A stretch of 64,000 bases of DNA from Pholis gunnellus (Eukaryota; Chordata; Actinopteri; Perciformes; Pholidae): NCBI GenBank assembly GCA_910591455.2, contig OU342809.1:26417056-26481055 (forward strand), read 5' to 3'. The number at the start of each line of letters is the position of its first letter. The stretch's first letter is position 1. Position numbers and translations under genes: made by a program. A model generated the notes under the pieces. That model was not told the origin of the DNA, did no database searches, and saw nothing but the letters and a program-made list of their open reading frames with translations. Of this stretch, positions 10,651 through 21,907 are shown in pieces.

Positions 10651-11308
10651 ACGTAAGCTTGCTAACATTAGCCACAACAAGCTACTGGTCATACCAGACC
10701 AAAGAACGCTGCAAAAACCTCGAAGTGAATTGAATTGGGTTTGTTTGATTACTTAGGAATTCTGCTTATAATTTGTATTAGGAAGGATGTTTTATTTCTT
10801 CTTTCAAAATGTATACATTTTTGTTTTACAAGATTAATTTGTTTCAGTAGTAAAGGTGGCCTCCCTATCACTCAACACTATGTATGCTAACGTGCTAGCA
10901 TGAACCTCCAGATGAATGATGTCCCACCCTGAGAACACATGGATCATGTTTGTGTCCCTTCAGTCAACATGGGACAACTTCAGACTCATGCTGTACATAT
11001 TTCTTTTGGAGATGTGTGTGGAAAATCACTTATGTAGAAATGCCATGTTTCTCTGAATAAAACATGCATTAAAGTTACACTTTAGGTTTCCAGATACTGT
11101 TTGATTTCCATGGTCTGCACAGTGAACAATGTTTACAGCAGCACTGGAGAAGAGCTTCAATGGAAATGTGTATGTTCGGGCAGCTCATCATGTTATATGT
11201 TGTTTTTTTTCAATAAAAATGTTCTAATCTGTGTTGGTCTGAACACACTGTGCTGAATGGTAACACAGCATGGAGAGTACAGTGTGAGTTTACAGATGTG
11301 CTGTGTGT
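10651..11308. other. Intergenic with two + strand AATAAA signals
   Basis: AATAAA occurs at 11056-11061 and at 11212-11217, the latter followed by TG-rich sequence that resembles a cleavage/polyadenylation downstream element. It could be the end of an unusually long smpd3 transcript or of an untranslated RNA. No open frame supports a gene here. Confidence 0.35.
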
Positions 11309-11401
11309 CAGAATCAGAACCGTTTATTTGCCTTGGTATGTTGCACATACAAGGAATTTGACATGGTGGATGGTGCATAACATTAAACAATCAACACAAT
11401 G
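11309..11401 (-). mobile_element. LINE 3'-end fragment with (TTCTGA)n tail, copy 1
   Basis: On the minus strand this short block ends in TGATTCTGA repeats, a tail style known from L2/CR1-like fish retroposons. It aligns with 16235-16342 (shared GTTGCACATA...AAGGAATTT and GGTGGATGGTGCATAACATT). Only the 3' end is present, as expected from 5'-truncated retrotransposition. A (TG) run follows at about 11404-11427. Confidence 0.6.
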
Positions 11402-11744
11402 CAGTGTGTGTGTGTGTGTGTGTGTGGGTGGAAACATTGGTTCTGTTATGTATGTCCTACTGCCATTTTTACATGCAGTGTGAGTCAACAGATCACCTGG
11501 CTGCTGTGACTCGTCTTTATGACTCATTATAATTATTGTGGCTAATATATCCTTCATATTACAAAGATTTGTATCTGTGCTTTTTTTTTCAATCCAAGCT
11601 TCTGCTTTTTTTAGGTTGAGTCCTTATGATGAGATCAAATCCTGGTTATTGACTGGGTAAATAATCATGTAAATATACTATAGGTCAGGATTTTATAGTG
11701 AGAGACAAAAAGGTGCCATAGTTTCCTTGAGAATCTGCTCCTGA

Positions 11745-12400
11745 AGGCATTTACACACCAGGGGCATTTAGTGATTCGCACATCAATATATTTTTGTTAT
11801 TTATGTTTTTTGTCATGAGCACTTTTCACACAAAATCATTAACTAATCACTATATTGCTCAACAACACGAAGGCTCTATAGCAGGAATGAAGATGGCAAA
11901 CTTTATTACCTCTTTCAACCTCGACAAAGGCTGCACAGAACAGATCCACTCCTTCCATTCTTACCTTTCACAATTAAAGCACTATACAAATAATATTCAC
12001 AGGTGAGTATTTTGTATCACGGCCACAGTGGGGCCGTTTCTTTGTTAATTAATTTGCACGTCAGTACTTTATTTTTTATTCTTGTTATTTTCATTCGTAC
12101 TTTCACAAAGAACGGAAATATTACAAAGCTTAAAAGAAACAATGTTTTATTTGCAAACTATGTTGATTTTTCTGACCTTTCGCACTGCCAGTAAAGGCAT
12201 CAGCCAATCACTTTGTACAGAACGGGCTGAGTTGTGCCTAGATTTATGAAATATCAACATGGAGGCTCAGCATCCTGAGCCAAAACGGACAACTTTATTC
12301 CTCATTTCAACTTGACAAAAGCAGCGCAGACCAGATCCACTTTGTGTTGTTTATTTGTCACGCCCCCGTTGCGTAAAGGCCTTTAGGGTAAATAAGTAAG
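11745..12400 (+). repeat. Interspersed repeat family shared with 45570-47800
   Basis: Landmarks in the same order and orientation as the second copy: ACGAAGGCTCTATAGC, CAAACTTTATTACCTC, CAGATCCACTCCTTCCATTC, TCTTACCTTTCACAATTAAAG, TTTTTCTGACCTTTCGC, GGCATCAGCCAATCAC, and a TTTATTTGTCACGCCCCC stretch near the end. No intact coding frame is present. This copy lacks the hAT insertion that splits the other copy. Confidence 0.65.
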
Positions 12401-12779
12401 GGTTGCGTTCGAGCAGTGGTAGCCGGTGTAAAGACCTGAACAAACAAACTCATTCATCATTAGGCGTGGAGAGATCCAAAGCATCCAAAGCAGTGTCACT
12501 ACTGCTGTGCTACCGCTTCATGATAATACTACACTATTGTGTTGTTTTTAAAAGAGGTAATTCATTTTATGATTTGGAGTCTTTGGAGCTGATTGGTTAA
12601 TTATAGGCGAAGGTGTAAAGGCAAAGTTGAGGTTTCTGTTGGTGTTGTGTGTTTATGGTGAACCCTTTAGCTAATACACAAAGGCTACGTGGTGGGACCC
12701 TGACATTTCAGTCACCTAGCCGCTCATTCAATGAGAGGAAATAGGAACGATTTCTAAGGTGAAACCAATATATGTTAGT
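12401..12779. other. Intergenic, no feature recognised
   Basis: Mixed sequence with short frames only. Confidence 0.5.
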
Positions 12780-12960
12780 GAGATTCTCCTATTACAGCTG
12801 CACTGGCCGGTCTAAGAAAAATATTGGACTTGAGCTGCTAAATGCTTCACTACGTTCACTAGCTAGTCGCTAACTTTGTCTACCTGTTGTCTGGTGCTGG
12901 GCAGGTAGTAAACAGTTGCTTTGTCAGAATCTTATTTTCACTGGAAACTGGATGAGTACA
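12780..12960 (-). repeat. GCATTTAGCAGCT repeat family, inverted copy
   Basis: Reverse complement of the family at 5805-6125: GAGCTGCTAAATGCTTCACT and CTAGCTAGTCGCTAACTTTG match its core. Confidence 0.55.
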
Positions 12961-14454
12961 GTGAGACTAAACCAAAGCGGTACGTTTGTACAGAGCGGAG
13001 GGGGAATATTTTAACCAACGCCTGAGTGACTGAAATGTGCAGGTTCTATCTGTCTTGTAGCCGTTTTGGACCATGATGACGGTCCTGGATCAGGACTCTC
13101 CTAGGTTCATGGTAATTGGGGGGAGCATCGCAGTGTTTGCGGAAATCTTCTCTGCCTTGGGATACTGCTGCTAATGACAATGACTATTTCTGACACACTC
13201 ACGCTGCACAGACGCTATGCACTACGATTGTCTGGTGGTCATCTGACCTGATGTGGACAGAGTTATTCTACAGTTGGCTGGAGCACAGCGAATCCCAGCT
13301 CGACGCTGATAGCTGATTATTCTGTAATGATGCGTCAGGCTTGTAGAAGCCTCACGTTGCTGTCCCTTTCCCATAATTTGTCTCAATTCATGTTTTTAAT
13401 AGATTTCTGTCTTTGGATGGGGGTGTTTCTCTCTGTAATGTAGCTAGGGGATCGGTGGGTTGTCTCTTTCTCGTTTTTTTGGGGGGGGGGTGCTCTGAGA
13501 ATTCGGGGGTCATCTAAAGCTTGAATGGACATAACTAAGGCTGTTAACATGCGGCGTTCGCAACCATACCTATGAAAAGTAATACACTGTCATTCGTATA
13601 TCTCACCAAAATGAATCTATATTTAATCCTCGTAATCATGATCCAGGAAGTATAAAGACCGCAAAAAGCCTCATTGTGAAGATGGGAGGGGAGGTGGATG
13701 GGTCAAACAAAAAAAACTCTTTCAATGAGGAGACCGCTGCAGTCAATGTTGATTCATTTGTCACGTAACTTCCATACTAAATGTCACTTCAGTAGTTATT
13801 TTAACCCAAACCATGCTCTATTACAAAACGTAACCAAGTATTTCACAATCTTTTCCCTAAATTAACCAAATATTTCACAATCGTTTCCTAAACCTAACTA
13901 GGTTCGTTGCAAGACTTTTGAGGGAAAACGCACCAAAAAATGAGGGATAGCTTTATCATTGTATGAGGAAACACTGCATTACTAATCAATGTAACAGCCA
14001 ATAGTGATGTTGATATTTGTACCACTGGCTTGTGTTCAGCGGAAGCACTGGTTGACCTCAAGCAAAAGGACACCATATCGGACTGATCAATCATATTCGG
14101 ACTGATCAATCATATTCCCAATATGTACTAATATATGCATGTTTAAAAAAAGGACACATTTAAAAAAAGAAAAAAAGAAACCTGTTTGTCTCGCTTAAAG
14201 GACAAAGCATGAAGAAGTGAAAGAGGCTTTTAAGTACTCCTTCTGCTTTTCATGAACAGGGAGATATGTTGCACAAAAAATTTACATAGTGTACTCTGTC
14301 AAGTGTGGAAAACTCCCTTTACACTGAAACTAAAGTCAGATCAGACATATGACAAACACAAGGCAGTAAGACTGAACACATGTCAAAGGGCTTTGTTTGA
14401 TGTCCAATTCATTCTCAGCTCTGAGGTATTTCTTGATTCTCTACCAGTGTGTTC
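12961..14454. other. Intergenic, diverged repeat traces
   Basis: Contains a G run of about 10 at 13481-13490. CCTAAACCTAACTAGGTTCG-type stretches at about 13880-13915 loosely resemble sequence at 16880-17000, which suggests another diffuse repeat family. No gene is supported. Confidence 0.45.
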
Positions 14455-14524
14455 AGTTAAAAAGCATTTAGCAGCTGAAGAGACAGATATTTTTCTCAAA
14501 CGCTGGTAGTTACATCTGAAATGA

Positions 14525-14830
14525 TATATAAATGTGCAAATGAGGCATTATCTTATTAAATATTCAAAATTCTTGTTTCATTTTGTTAACATATTGGAGT
14601 CAAACGTTTTTATAGAGGGAATGTTGGGTATCTCTTTGTATTACTTAATAAGTCAGAAAATAAAAAGATATCAACTTTTTTTTTTTTTAATCTCCACATT
14701 TCTAGTACTAAAATGTTCTATAAATCAGGCTATGAATGATGTATGAACAAACCCCTCTTCACAAACCTTCAGAATATAGATAGGAGTGAAACTGAAAATG
14801 TTGGTGTATGTAAGTACTGAATTGGAGATT
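14525..14830 (-). repeat. Interspersed repeat family (TE-like), inverted partial copy
   Basis: Reverse complement of part of 18180-18890 and 35115-35900. The shared parts are a GTTTGTTCATAC...ATCAT stretch, TATGTTCTGAAGGTTTGTG-like sequence, and a CTCCAATATGTTAACAAAATG-type stretch. A trace of the GCATTTAGCAGCTGAAGAG family lies just before it at about 14463. The family is non-coding and of unknown class. Confidence 0.6.
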
Positions 14831-15224
14831 TTAAAAAAAATCTCTAACTTAATCAGTGCATGAAAAATGAAGTTGTTGCCCGGTGTGTCTCACAGTGTAT
14901 CTTCATTATTCGGATCTGCTTCAAAATTGAATGGTTTCTTCCTTGCCCTATGCTACATACTTGTTTTTCTGGCCCCATGTGGCCAGAAAAAAAGACAATT
15001 AAAGCTGCACTAATCAATACTTTGATATAAGCAATTGTTTAAAAGACCACTTGTGATGAACCAATAGAGAATCCTCATCCAACCCTGCAGTTGGCCCTTA
15101 GCTCTATAGAGCGTTTTTCCGCTCATTGTTTAGGTTTTACGACCTGCAACTCTACTGTTGTCATTTAGTTTCATTCAGGCGGCAACCTCCGGTTCTGAGA
15201 AGAAAAGCAAATGCGGAAGCACCT
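14831..15224. other. Intergenic, no feature recognised
   Basis: AT-rich sequence, probably old repeat, with no frame of note. Confidence 0.45.
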
Positions 15225-15640
15225 TCAACATGAATTCTCTCTAATGACATTAGACTCCTCTGGTTGTATAGAAGTCTATGAGAAAATGACTCTACTTCTC
15301 TCTTGATTTATTACCTCAGTAAACATTGTAAACATGAGTTTATGGTCTCAATCTCTAGTTTCAAGTCTTCGTCAATACAGCATGATGTTCATTTAGTAAA
15401 TCAAATAGACCATAAAGCAGGGGATGCTTTAGGGCGGGGCTACACTGTGATTGACAGGTCTCTACCAGAGACGTATACGGCGTCTCTACGTGACTCCTCC
15501 ACAGTCCAATTATGGTCACAGGTTGCAAAAAAACAAGATGGTGATGACGAAATCGCCAAACTGGAGGCTTCAAAACCGTAGTCCACAAGTCAATGGGTGA
15601 CATCACAGTGACTACGTCCACTTCTTCTATACAGTCTTAA
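15225..15640 (+). repeat. Interspersed repeat family, copy A
   Basis: Contains TAGAAGTCTATGAGAAAATG, AACATGAGTTTATGGTCTCA, TACAGCATGATGTTCATTTA, GGGCGGGGCTACACTG and CGTCCACTTCTTCTATACAG. These recur as reverse complements at 37881-38183 and 39776-40440. An ATG frame of 92 codons across it is a chance frame within the repeat. Confidence 0.75.
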
Positions 15641-16234
15641 GTGACCCAAAAACCCATTGCTATGAATTGTACATTTTCTAAATCAAATCAAAATTCAAGA
15701 ATGTTATTTATTTTCTTTACTAATTTTTAACACGTATTCATCCATCTCAACATGTCTTTTATTTTAGTGCCTTTACAGTCTTAAACCATAACAAGAACTG
15801 AAGTCAGATAATTGGTCTTGTCCCTGAACTCTAATGTAAATCATCATTACTGAATTGAGCATGAATATCTTGACCTTGGATAAGTATTTTGGACAAAATA
15901 ATCCACCAACTGGCTTTTTTTTTTAGCTTTCAACCGCATGGTCTTCATCCATCTCCAGTGCTAGTAATGTAAACGATCTTCATATTCTTTTGTCATACAA
16001 CTCTAATGGAGAATTACTGTACTCTGATAGAGTAAACGGCTTGAGATTCCTTTTAATACAAGGCACAACAAAATGTCTGTCTCTTTGTACATGAAACTCA
16101 TCTCATCACATCCAGCTGCTGCGAGGTGTCTTCATATATGTCGGCTTCAGACTTGGTAAAAGGATTATTATGACTATTTATGATTATTATGAGTCAGACA
16201 TACAGATCTCACACGAAGCTCACCTGTTATGATA
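15641..16234. other. Intergenic, no feature recognised
   Basis: AT-rich sequence with a short poly-T run at about 15917. No gene. Confidence 0.5.
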
Positions 16235-16342
16235 CAGAATCAGAATCAGAACCGTTTATTTTGCCAGAGTATGTTGCACATATAAGGAATTTTACTTGGT
16301 GGATGGTGCATAACATTAAACAGTCAACACAGTGCAAAAAGT
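16235..16342 (-). mobile_element. LINE 3'-end fragment with (TTCTGA)n tail, copy 2
   Basis: Same family as 11309-11401, with a longer hexamer tail (CAGAATCAGAATCAGAACCG at 16235). The second copy inside about 5 kb supports a dispersed retroposon rather than chance. Confidence 0.6.
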
Positions 16343-17590
16343 ACAATGTGTACTTGAATGATAGATACTCCTGCAGCTTCTTTTTGGAAGCCCACCTTGA
16401 CCCTGCTAAAAGATTATTTAGTTTACATACAATTTGTGCCGGTACAAACCCGGTGTGATTGTGAATCTACTTCACAGGTTATTGCCTCAGTGTGGACATG
16501 AGCAGGTCGCCCCAAAATATATTTTTATGTTGAACATATCACGTGTTTTACAAGACAAAAAAGATTTGACAAAAGCTGTAAAAAAGAAAAGTATAATTTT
16601 GTCAAATGGAATTCTCCGGGTTTGGAACCACTCATTCAGTCCAAACCGTCAAAATGAAGTCTTCCTTCTCGTGTTGATGACATCATTGTTGTGCAGTGAT
16701 CCTAGTGAAAACCCATGATCATCCCCAAACTGGGAAGTTTAACTTCCTTGTAATGAAAAGATGTATTGCATGCCACTCAATCACCCATTAATCTCTCTTG
16801 ATAGAGTTGTTCCGATACAATCTAGTATCCATGGCATTTTGCGAAATACTCACGAATTAGTATTGTTGTGGTTCTGTTACCTAAACTTAAAGTTTGTGAC
16901 GGTATTCATAAACCTAACTACATGGTTTTGTCGCCAAAACCTAACTGTACAAAGTTATTTCAAGCCCAACCATGATGTTTTTCCTCATCCTAACCTCAAG
17001 CCACGAAACAAATTTCCTATTCATGTCCCTGTACACGAAACCAATTGGTTGCACTTTGTGACTATTTCACAAACTGCCCTGAGACTGTGTTATCCGACAA
17101 CAGTATCGAAAATGCCTCCAAATCTATGTTAAAATCGGCAGAAGGAGAGCTAATTAGCATTAGCTGTTAGCAGCCGGTGGGCAGCACAGTCCTCGGGAAA
17201 GGAAGAAATGGTATGGGAACATGTTGTTACAAGAATGTTGTCAGGCAAAATGTTCTGTATTGCAGATATATGGACATTTATGAGTCAAGCAAAATGGCTT
17301 TCTCATTCTGTGTGTAGGGGGAGACGGCTGGCTTCTGCCTCTTTGTATATTAATGATATTGGTTCTATGTAGCTGCTCTCAAAGAACTGTTGTAGCTGTG
17401 ACGTGTAGGTGGCGAACAGAAAGTACAGTTGGTCACAATTAATGTGTAATTCACAGGGAAACCACGCTCGAAAACAAAAAAAGTACTTCTTTATTTAACA
17501 CGTTGAGCGCAGGGTTCAGTGAATCAGTGAATGTCAGCGTGTTTAGGGAAGTGAAATGGACTTCCCACCAACACACGTGGCCCATATATG
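16343..17590. other. Upstream region of the chemokine gene, diverged repeats
   Basis: Includes a GTTGTTCCGATACAATCTAG stretch at about 16805 that resembles the edge of a hAT-type repeat, and a GAGAGCTAATTAGCATTAGC stretch at about 17145 also found near 48731. No exon is supported. A 123-codon frame at 16761-17132 overlaps these repeats and is not believed. Confidence 0.45.
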
Positions 17591-17598
17591 AAACTCCC

Positions 17599-17698
17599 GG
17601 TAATTCCCCACCGATCAAGGGGAGAGATACTGACACGTCATAGTGAAGTCCCAGTAAAGGAGCTTTGGGACCCCCCGGCTGCTCCTGAACTGTATAAA
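17599..17698 (+). promoter_or_regulatory. Chemokine core promoter: TATA box with two kappaB-like sites
   Basis: TATAAA lies at 17693-17698, about 75 bp before the ATG, which puts the likely transcription start near 17720-17728. GGGACCCCCC at 17667-17676 fits the NF-kappaB consensus GGGRNNYYCC. GGTAATTCCCC at 17599-17609 is one mismatch from it on the other strand. Inducible chemokine promoters commonly pair a TATA box with proximal kappaB sites. Binding here is inference. Confidence 0.65.
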
Positions 17699-17773
17699 GG
17701 TGGGAGTTCAAGTTCACAGAGCAGAAGAGAAGAACAGGCTGATAACACTCACCTACTACACAGTGAAGGGAAC

Positions 17774-17840
17774 ATGGCTGCTGCTCGTCTTGCTCTGTCC
17801 GTGCTGGTGCTGATGCTGGCTGCCGTCACTCTGACTGAAG
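17774..17840 (+). CDS. CC chemokine, exon 1 (signal peptide)
   Basis: The ATG at 17774 is followed by MAAARLALSVLVLMLAAVTL, then TE, a classic hydrophobic secretion signal. The exon ends on the first base of a Gly codon at a GTAGGA donor (17841). A longer frame with an ATG at 17588 also runs through here, but it would start upstream of the TATA box and places no signal peptide at its start, so I reject it. Three exons split signal peptide / CC core / C-terminal helix, which is the usual CC chemokine gene structure. The signal is probably cleaved around residues 22-26, giving a mature protein of about 73-77 residues. Confidence 0.92.
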
Positions 17841-18179
17841 GTAGGAAGAGGCTGGTCAATAGCACATTCAATCAATCGTTTAAATCTTGATGGTGACACT
17901 AGTACATTTGATATAATGGATGTAATTCAATCTGATCAGCTCAAACAAACATAACATTTTAACAACTTTATAAGGTGGTAATATGTAGTATTATTCTACT
18001 AAATAAGATCTATCAATGCAGCTTTAAAGGTTGTGAAACCCTGATTTGATCCGGTGCCATGTACACTAGTTGTATGAAAGGACTTTGACATTGTTCTAGT
18101 CTTACTCTTAAAGAGAAATTCACCCTAAAATATCATTCAGATGTTTGTTTGCAGCTTACTTTCCATACAAGATTAAAAA

Positions 18180-18890
18180 AAAAATTATATTTATTTCTTA
18201 ACATCCACAAGATACATTTAGGTGTTTATTTCAACACTTTGTCGATTTGTGTCTGTAGATTTATCCTAAATTCAACAAAAGTTAGCATTAGATAATGCCT
18301 AATTTGCATAATTAAACATAACATTTCAGAAAACTTCCAATACAAAAAATGATAGTCTTAATGTAAACTGGTGATATTTTATGTAGATATCTATTCGTTC
18401 ATTGTTTTACCCTATTCACCTGTAGTATCTTCAAAATGTCTGTAATTGTACAAAACATTTATTTAAAATGAGTACTTTCTCAGACTTTGATCCAGAAATC
18501 TTCAGTAGCTCATACACCAAACGTTACACTTCCATTCCTCTCTATATTCTGAAGGTTGTTACAGAGGAGTTTGTTCATACATCAATCATAGCCTAATTTC
18601 ATGAATAAAAACATGGGGAAAATTGAGTTTTTTTTAGTCATACATACCTAATATCCCTCTATAAAAACCTTTGACTCTAATATGTCAACAAAATGAAACA
18701 AGAATTTTGAACCTGACTTTAATGTTCAGATTTCTGTTCTGGAAATGTATGAAAAATAGCACATATTTAATAAGATAATGCAGTATTCACATATTTAAAC
18801 ATACATTTTCTGTAAACTTGTAATACAAAATATAATGTTCTCAAGTTTCATGGTGATACCCATTAGTTACATTTTTGTACCATGTACCTG
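18180..18890 (+). repeat. Interspersed repeat (TE-like) filling chemokine intron 1
   Basis: Collinear with 35115-35900: ACATTTAGGTGTTTA, ACCCTATTCACCTGTAGT, TCTTCAAAATGTCT, CCATTCCTCTCTAT, CTGAAGGTTGTTACAGAGG and TTCATGGTGATA occur in the same order. Part of the family is also present inverted at 14525-14830. No coding capacity. It makes up more than half of the 1.2-kb intron. Confidence 0.75.
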
Positions 18891-19085
18891 TGACTCCCTT
18901 TTAATTGAATCGATGTATACAGTATCTTTAACAGTAACAAGCATCTATACGTTTTCTTTGTCAGTATGACAATGGAACAACCCATTCGACAACAGTATCA
19001 GATAGCGGCTTCAGAGGAAATCAAATGGAAACACAAAAGCGAGTGAGTGTGTGTAAGTTGTTCATTGGTGTGTGTTTGTTTTCAG

Positions 19086-19203
19086 GTTTGCGTGGCGCCG
19101 GCCCCAAGAGATGCTGCTTCCGTTTCAATGAGATCGAGGTGCCCAGCAACAGAGTGGTCGGCTACATCAGGACCAGCCAGCGGTGCTCCAAGCCCGCCGT
19201 CCT
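19086..19203 (+). CDS. CC chemokine, exon 2 (CC motif and beta-sheet core)
   Basis: Acceptor TTTTCAG ends at 19085 and donor GTAAGT begins at 19204. It reads GLRGAGPKRCCFRFNEIEVP and continues to RCSKPAVL; in the full protein the adjacent cysteines are residues 32-33 and the third cysteine is residue 56. Known: CC chemokines are small secreted ligands of G-protein-coupled CCR receptors that recruit leukocytes, stabilised by Cys1-Cys3 and Cys2-Cys4 disulphides. The NRVVGYIRTS region is the N-loop/first strand. Paralogue identity is not certain. The sequence resembles fish CCL17/CCL22- or CCL4-like genes, and human CCL17/CCL22 and SMPD3 both lie on 16q, which mildly favours the former. Confidence 0.95.
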
Positions 19204-19294
19204 GTAAGTACCCGTCCTCGGACACACGCGTCCTCGCCGCCGTTGTCTCCGCGCGTGGACTCGCTGACATGTCCTGCTTGGTGTGTGTGTTCAG

Positions 19295-19409
19295 GTTGAA
19301 GACCGTGGCGGGGCGTCACCTGTGTGCCAGACCCTCAGCCGCTTGGGTGAAGGAGCTTATCGGCCACCTGGACGCCAAATCTGTCCCAGGAGAGACGTCC
19401 AACCTGTAA
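19295..19409 (+). CDS. CC chemokine, exon 3 (third strand and C-terminal helix)
   Basis: The acceptor GTGTTCAG ends at 19294, and coding runs to TAA at 19407-19409. It reads LKTVAGRHLCARPSAAWVKE and then LIGHLDAKSVPGETSNL. The cysteine at residue 72 is the fourth conserved cysteine, and WVKELIGHLD is the amphipathic C-terminal helix. The three exons total 300 nt (99 codons plus stop) with every junction in phase, so the gene looks complete and intact. Intron 2 is only 91 bp, and intron 1 is about 1.2 kb and repeat-filled. Confidence 0.95.
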
Positions 19410-20000
19410 CCATGGCGACGCCACGTCCCCCCCCCCTATCAGAGCCTCTGGTGGACAACATCTGGCCAGTTATTGTTTCTTGATGCTGCAAATTCAAACT
19501 GTCAAAGATGCGTTACCATAAGGTCTGCAGGAGGGCATGCTTCCATCTATATGCAAAATATTTACTAAAACACAAATTATTGTTTTGTTTTGTGACACTC
19601 ATGGAGACACATTCCGTTTATACATTTCTGACTTTAAAAAAAGTTTAATTTGAGTATGGAACAATATGTATAGTTTTTGCTTCCACTCTGACCGTCAACA
19701 CTGTGAAATACTGTTGCTTTGTGATTTGAATTGACTGAACAGGAAAAAAAAGAGCAATAAAAAGAGCAATGCCTCCCAACTTCACCTATCAGTAGAGTAT
19801 AAGCTACGGGTCAATGCCACTATTTATACAACCAACCTCTGTGAGCTCTTCTTCTTGTTTTTTTGTATAAACTTAACATAAAGTGATGGTGGATTTCTTT
19901 TTTCGATAGTACTTGTCCAGAGAAGTACTAAATATATTTCTGTATGCTTGATTTTATGCTTGATTCTGTTGAATTAAAGCAAGATAATATTTCATTGTGG
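19410..20000 (+). other. Chemokine 3' UTR with polyadenylation signals
   Basis: AATAAA at 19756-19761 and ATTAAA at 19973-19978. The second is followed by a GT-rich stretch typical of a cleavage downstream element, so either or both may be used. ATTTA-type motifs are scattered through the AT-rich UTR, as is common for short-lived cytokine mRNAs. Confidence 0.6.
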
Positions 20001-20855
20001 TCTCTGTTGTTCTCCCTCACACTTCCCGTGTGTTAATTCCCTTTTTGATATGACATAAACTAGTGTATGCTGAAGAGGTGGAGCCATACTAAGAAATACC
20101 AGGAGTCGCCTGCAAATTAGCTGGAATCACAAGTTTTATCTCAACTTTAATGTCAAATTCCATTTTTTTAAATCTTTTCATCTTCCCTTTCAAAGCCAGG
20201 GTTTTGTTATTTACTGTTGAGCAGCTTTCTCACAAAACTGTAAGCTTTAGATGTGCAGGACTCTGAATCCGACTGATAACAGTGGAGACCTCAGTGGGCT
20301 GAAGTAATGAGTTTTTGCCTTCTGGGCCAAAAACTCAATTTCTTGAAGCCAGTCACTTTCGGAAGAAGAAATACTAAAGATTTCCGCTTTAAACTCTTTA
20401 GCAACTAGAAAGAGTTTAATCCCAATTGTCCCTCCAGGCATCCTTACAGTCAAGATGGCATCAGATATATATTTTAAAAAAGGATTTACTATCTTGTATC
20501 GTGCCTAACTTGAGTGGATCATATCATATTGGGTATGAATTACTCTGCAGATGCTCTGTTTCAAAATGAGACCAAACTTTTCTATGGATGCCAGTTTTTG
20601 AGCCATGAAAAAAAAAGCCACAATGTGGTCTGCAACATTGGGGGGTTGATGCTTGGTGCCCCCTCTTTTGGCTTAGTAGCTACTTGGCTAAATCCAGGGA
20701 GCATTTTAAGAGCGGAGCCACCAGCGCCAAGTTTAACTGTGTTTCCATTTGTTTCAATAAATGGTTACAAATCTATGACGAGACTGTTCCTGACTGAATT
20801 GAACGTAAAGTAAAATAGGTTAATCACCGCAACTACGAGAGGTCCTTGAGCATAG
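20001..20855. other. Intergenic, no feature recognised
   Basis: Short frames only, with nothing that could be tied to a family. Confidence 0.5.
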
Positions 20856-21356
20856 TGTCACGGTTGGGCCTTGTTGTGTGTGTGTGTGTGTCTCTCTCTC
20901 TCTCCTGATCATACTCATCATCTCCACCTGTGCTCAATCACCAGTCCCTGGTTTTTCCCTCTGCCAACCCCACTCATTTCTACTCACCTGCCGGCAATCC
21001 GCTCATCCCCCCTCACCTACTTATACTCCCCTGCTTGCCCTGTTCCAGTTGCTGGATTATCATTTGTTCCTTTTTTCTCCCTGTGGACTCGTCTCGTCTC
21101 CAGTGGTTTTCTCTTGTGTTGACCCTCTGACTCCCACGGTTTGTGTCTTAGCCTTTTTGTGACCAAGCCTTTTTGTGACTTTGCCTTTTTATTTCCAGTT
21201 TGGATTTTTCACGCTCCCTGTTGGAGTTGTTTTTGGTTTCTGTTTTTGTCTGCTGAACGCCAGTAAAGAGCCTTGCATTCACCTCATCTTGTGTCCTGTG
21301 TTTAAGTCTGCACCTGTCTCTGCTCCACTCCTAAACTCACATGGTGAACTGTCACA
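20856..21356 (+). mobile_element. Solo-LTR-like relic
   Basis: Begins TGTCACGGTTGGGCC and ends GAACTGTCACA, i.e. TG...CA termini with related ends. It has a pyrimidine-rich body and an AGTAAA signal at about 21263 followed by a T/GT-rich tract, as in fish LTR (gypsy-like) 3' regions. Overlapping frames across it are low-complexity Ser/Pro/Leu. No internal gag/pol flanks it, and I could not find a clean target duplication, so class and ends are uncertain. Confidence 0.35.
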
Positions 21357-21907
21357 CAGTCATAAACAAGCTAAAATATTAGGCTGATTCGTAGGCTATA
21401 GAGATTAGCCCTGGACAGACAGACAGATACACACAACCGAATGCATGATCTCCCCACAGACTTAACACCAGGGCGAGATAATAAAACACATCCTTGATCA
21501 ATGCAATACACTCCGAGGTTTTGTCCCTAAAGCGTTATTTGGTCCGCTGACCAGAAGCTTATGGAGGCCAATGTTGGCTGCTGTTTGCTAACTTTAGATA
21601 CATATTGCTGTTGGCTCATTCTGTAATTCCCACTTATCCATAGTTCACAAAATGCTAGTCTTTAATGTTCACTTCAAAATAAGTTTTATATATAAAAGTT
21701 TAATTTGTTACATGTGAATATATTGAACTATATGTGTAGTGGACTACAGCATTAATAAGTTCAACTCTATAAATATTTGATAAGTATCTCCTCTAAAATA
21801 TGTATTGTCCCAACAAAAATGCTCGGATGTTTGGACTCTGGTGGCAGTTGCTCTCTGAGCCACTAGAAGGCGCCAATGGACTTTATATCCAAGGCACATT
21901 CAAGCCC
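21357..21907. other. Intergenic, no feature recognised
   Basis: AT-rich sequence with a short ACAGACAGACAGA run at about 21416. No gene. Confidence 0.5.

Noticed and set aside
17588..17890. 100-codon frame starting upstream of the chemokine ATG
   Set aside because: Its start precedes the TATA box and its end reads into intron 1. The frame is open by chance, and the real start is 17774.
19047..19409. 120-codon unspliced frame across chemokine exons 2 and 3
   Set aside because: It is in the wrong phase for exon 2 and loses the CC motif. The spliced model keeps all four cysteines and all phases.
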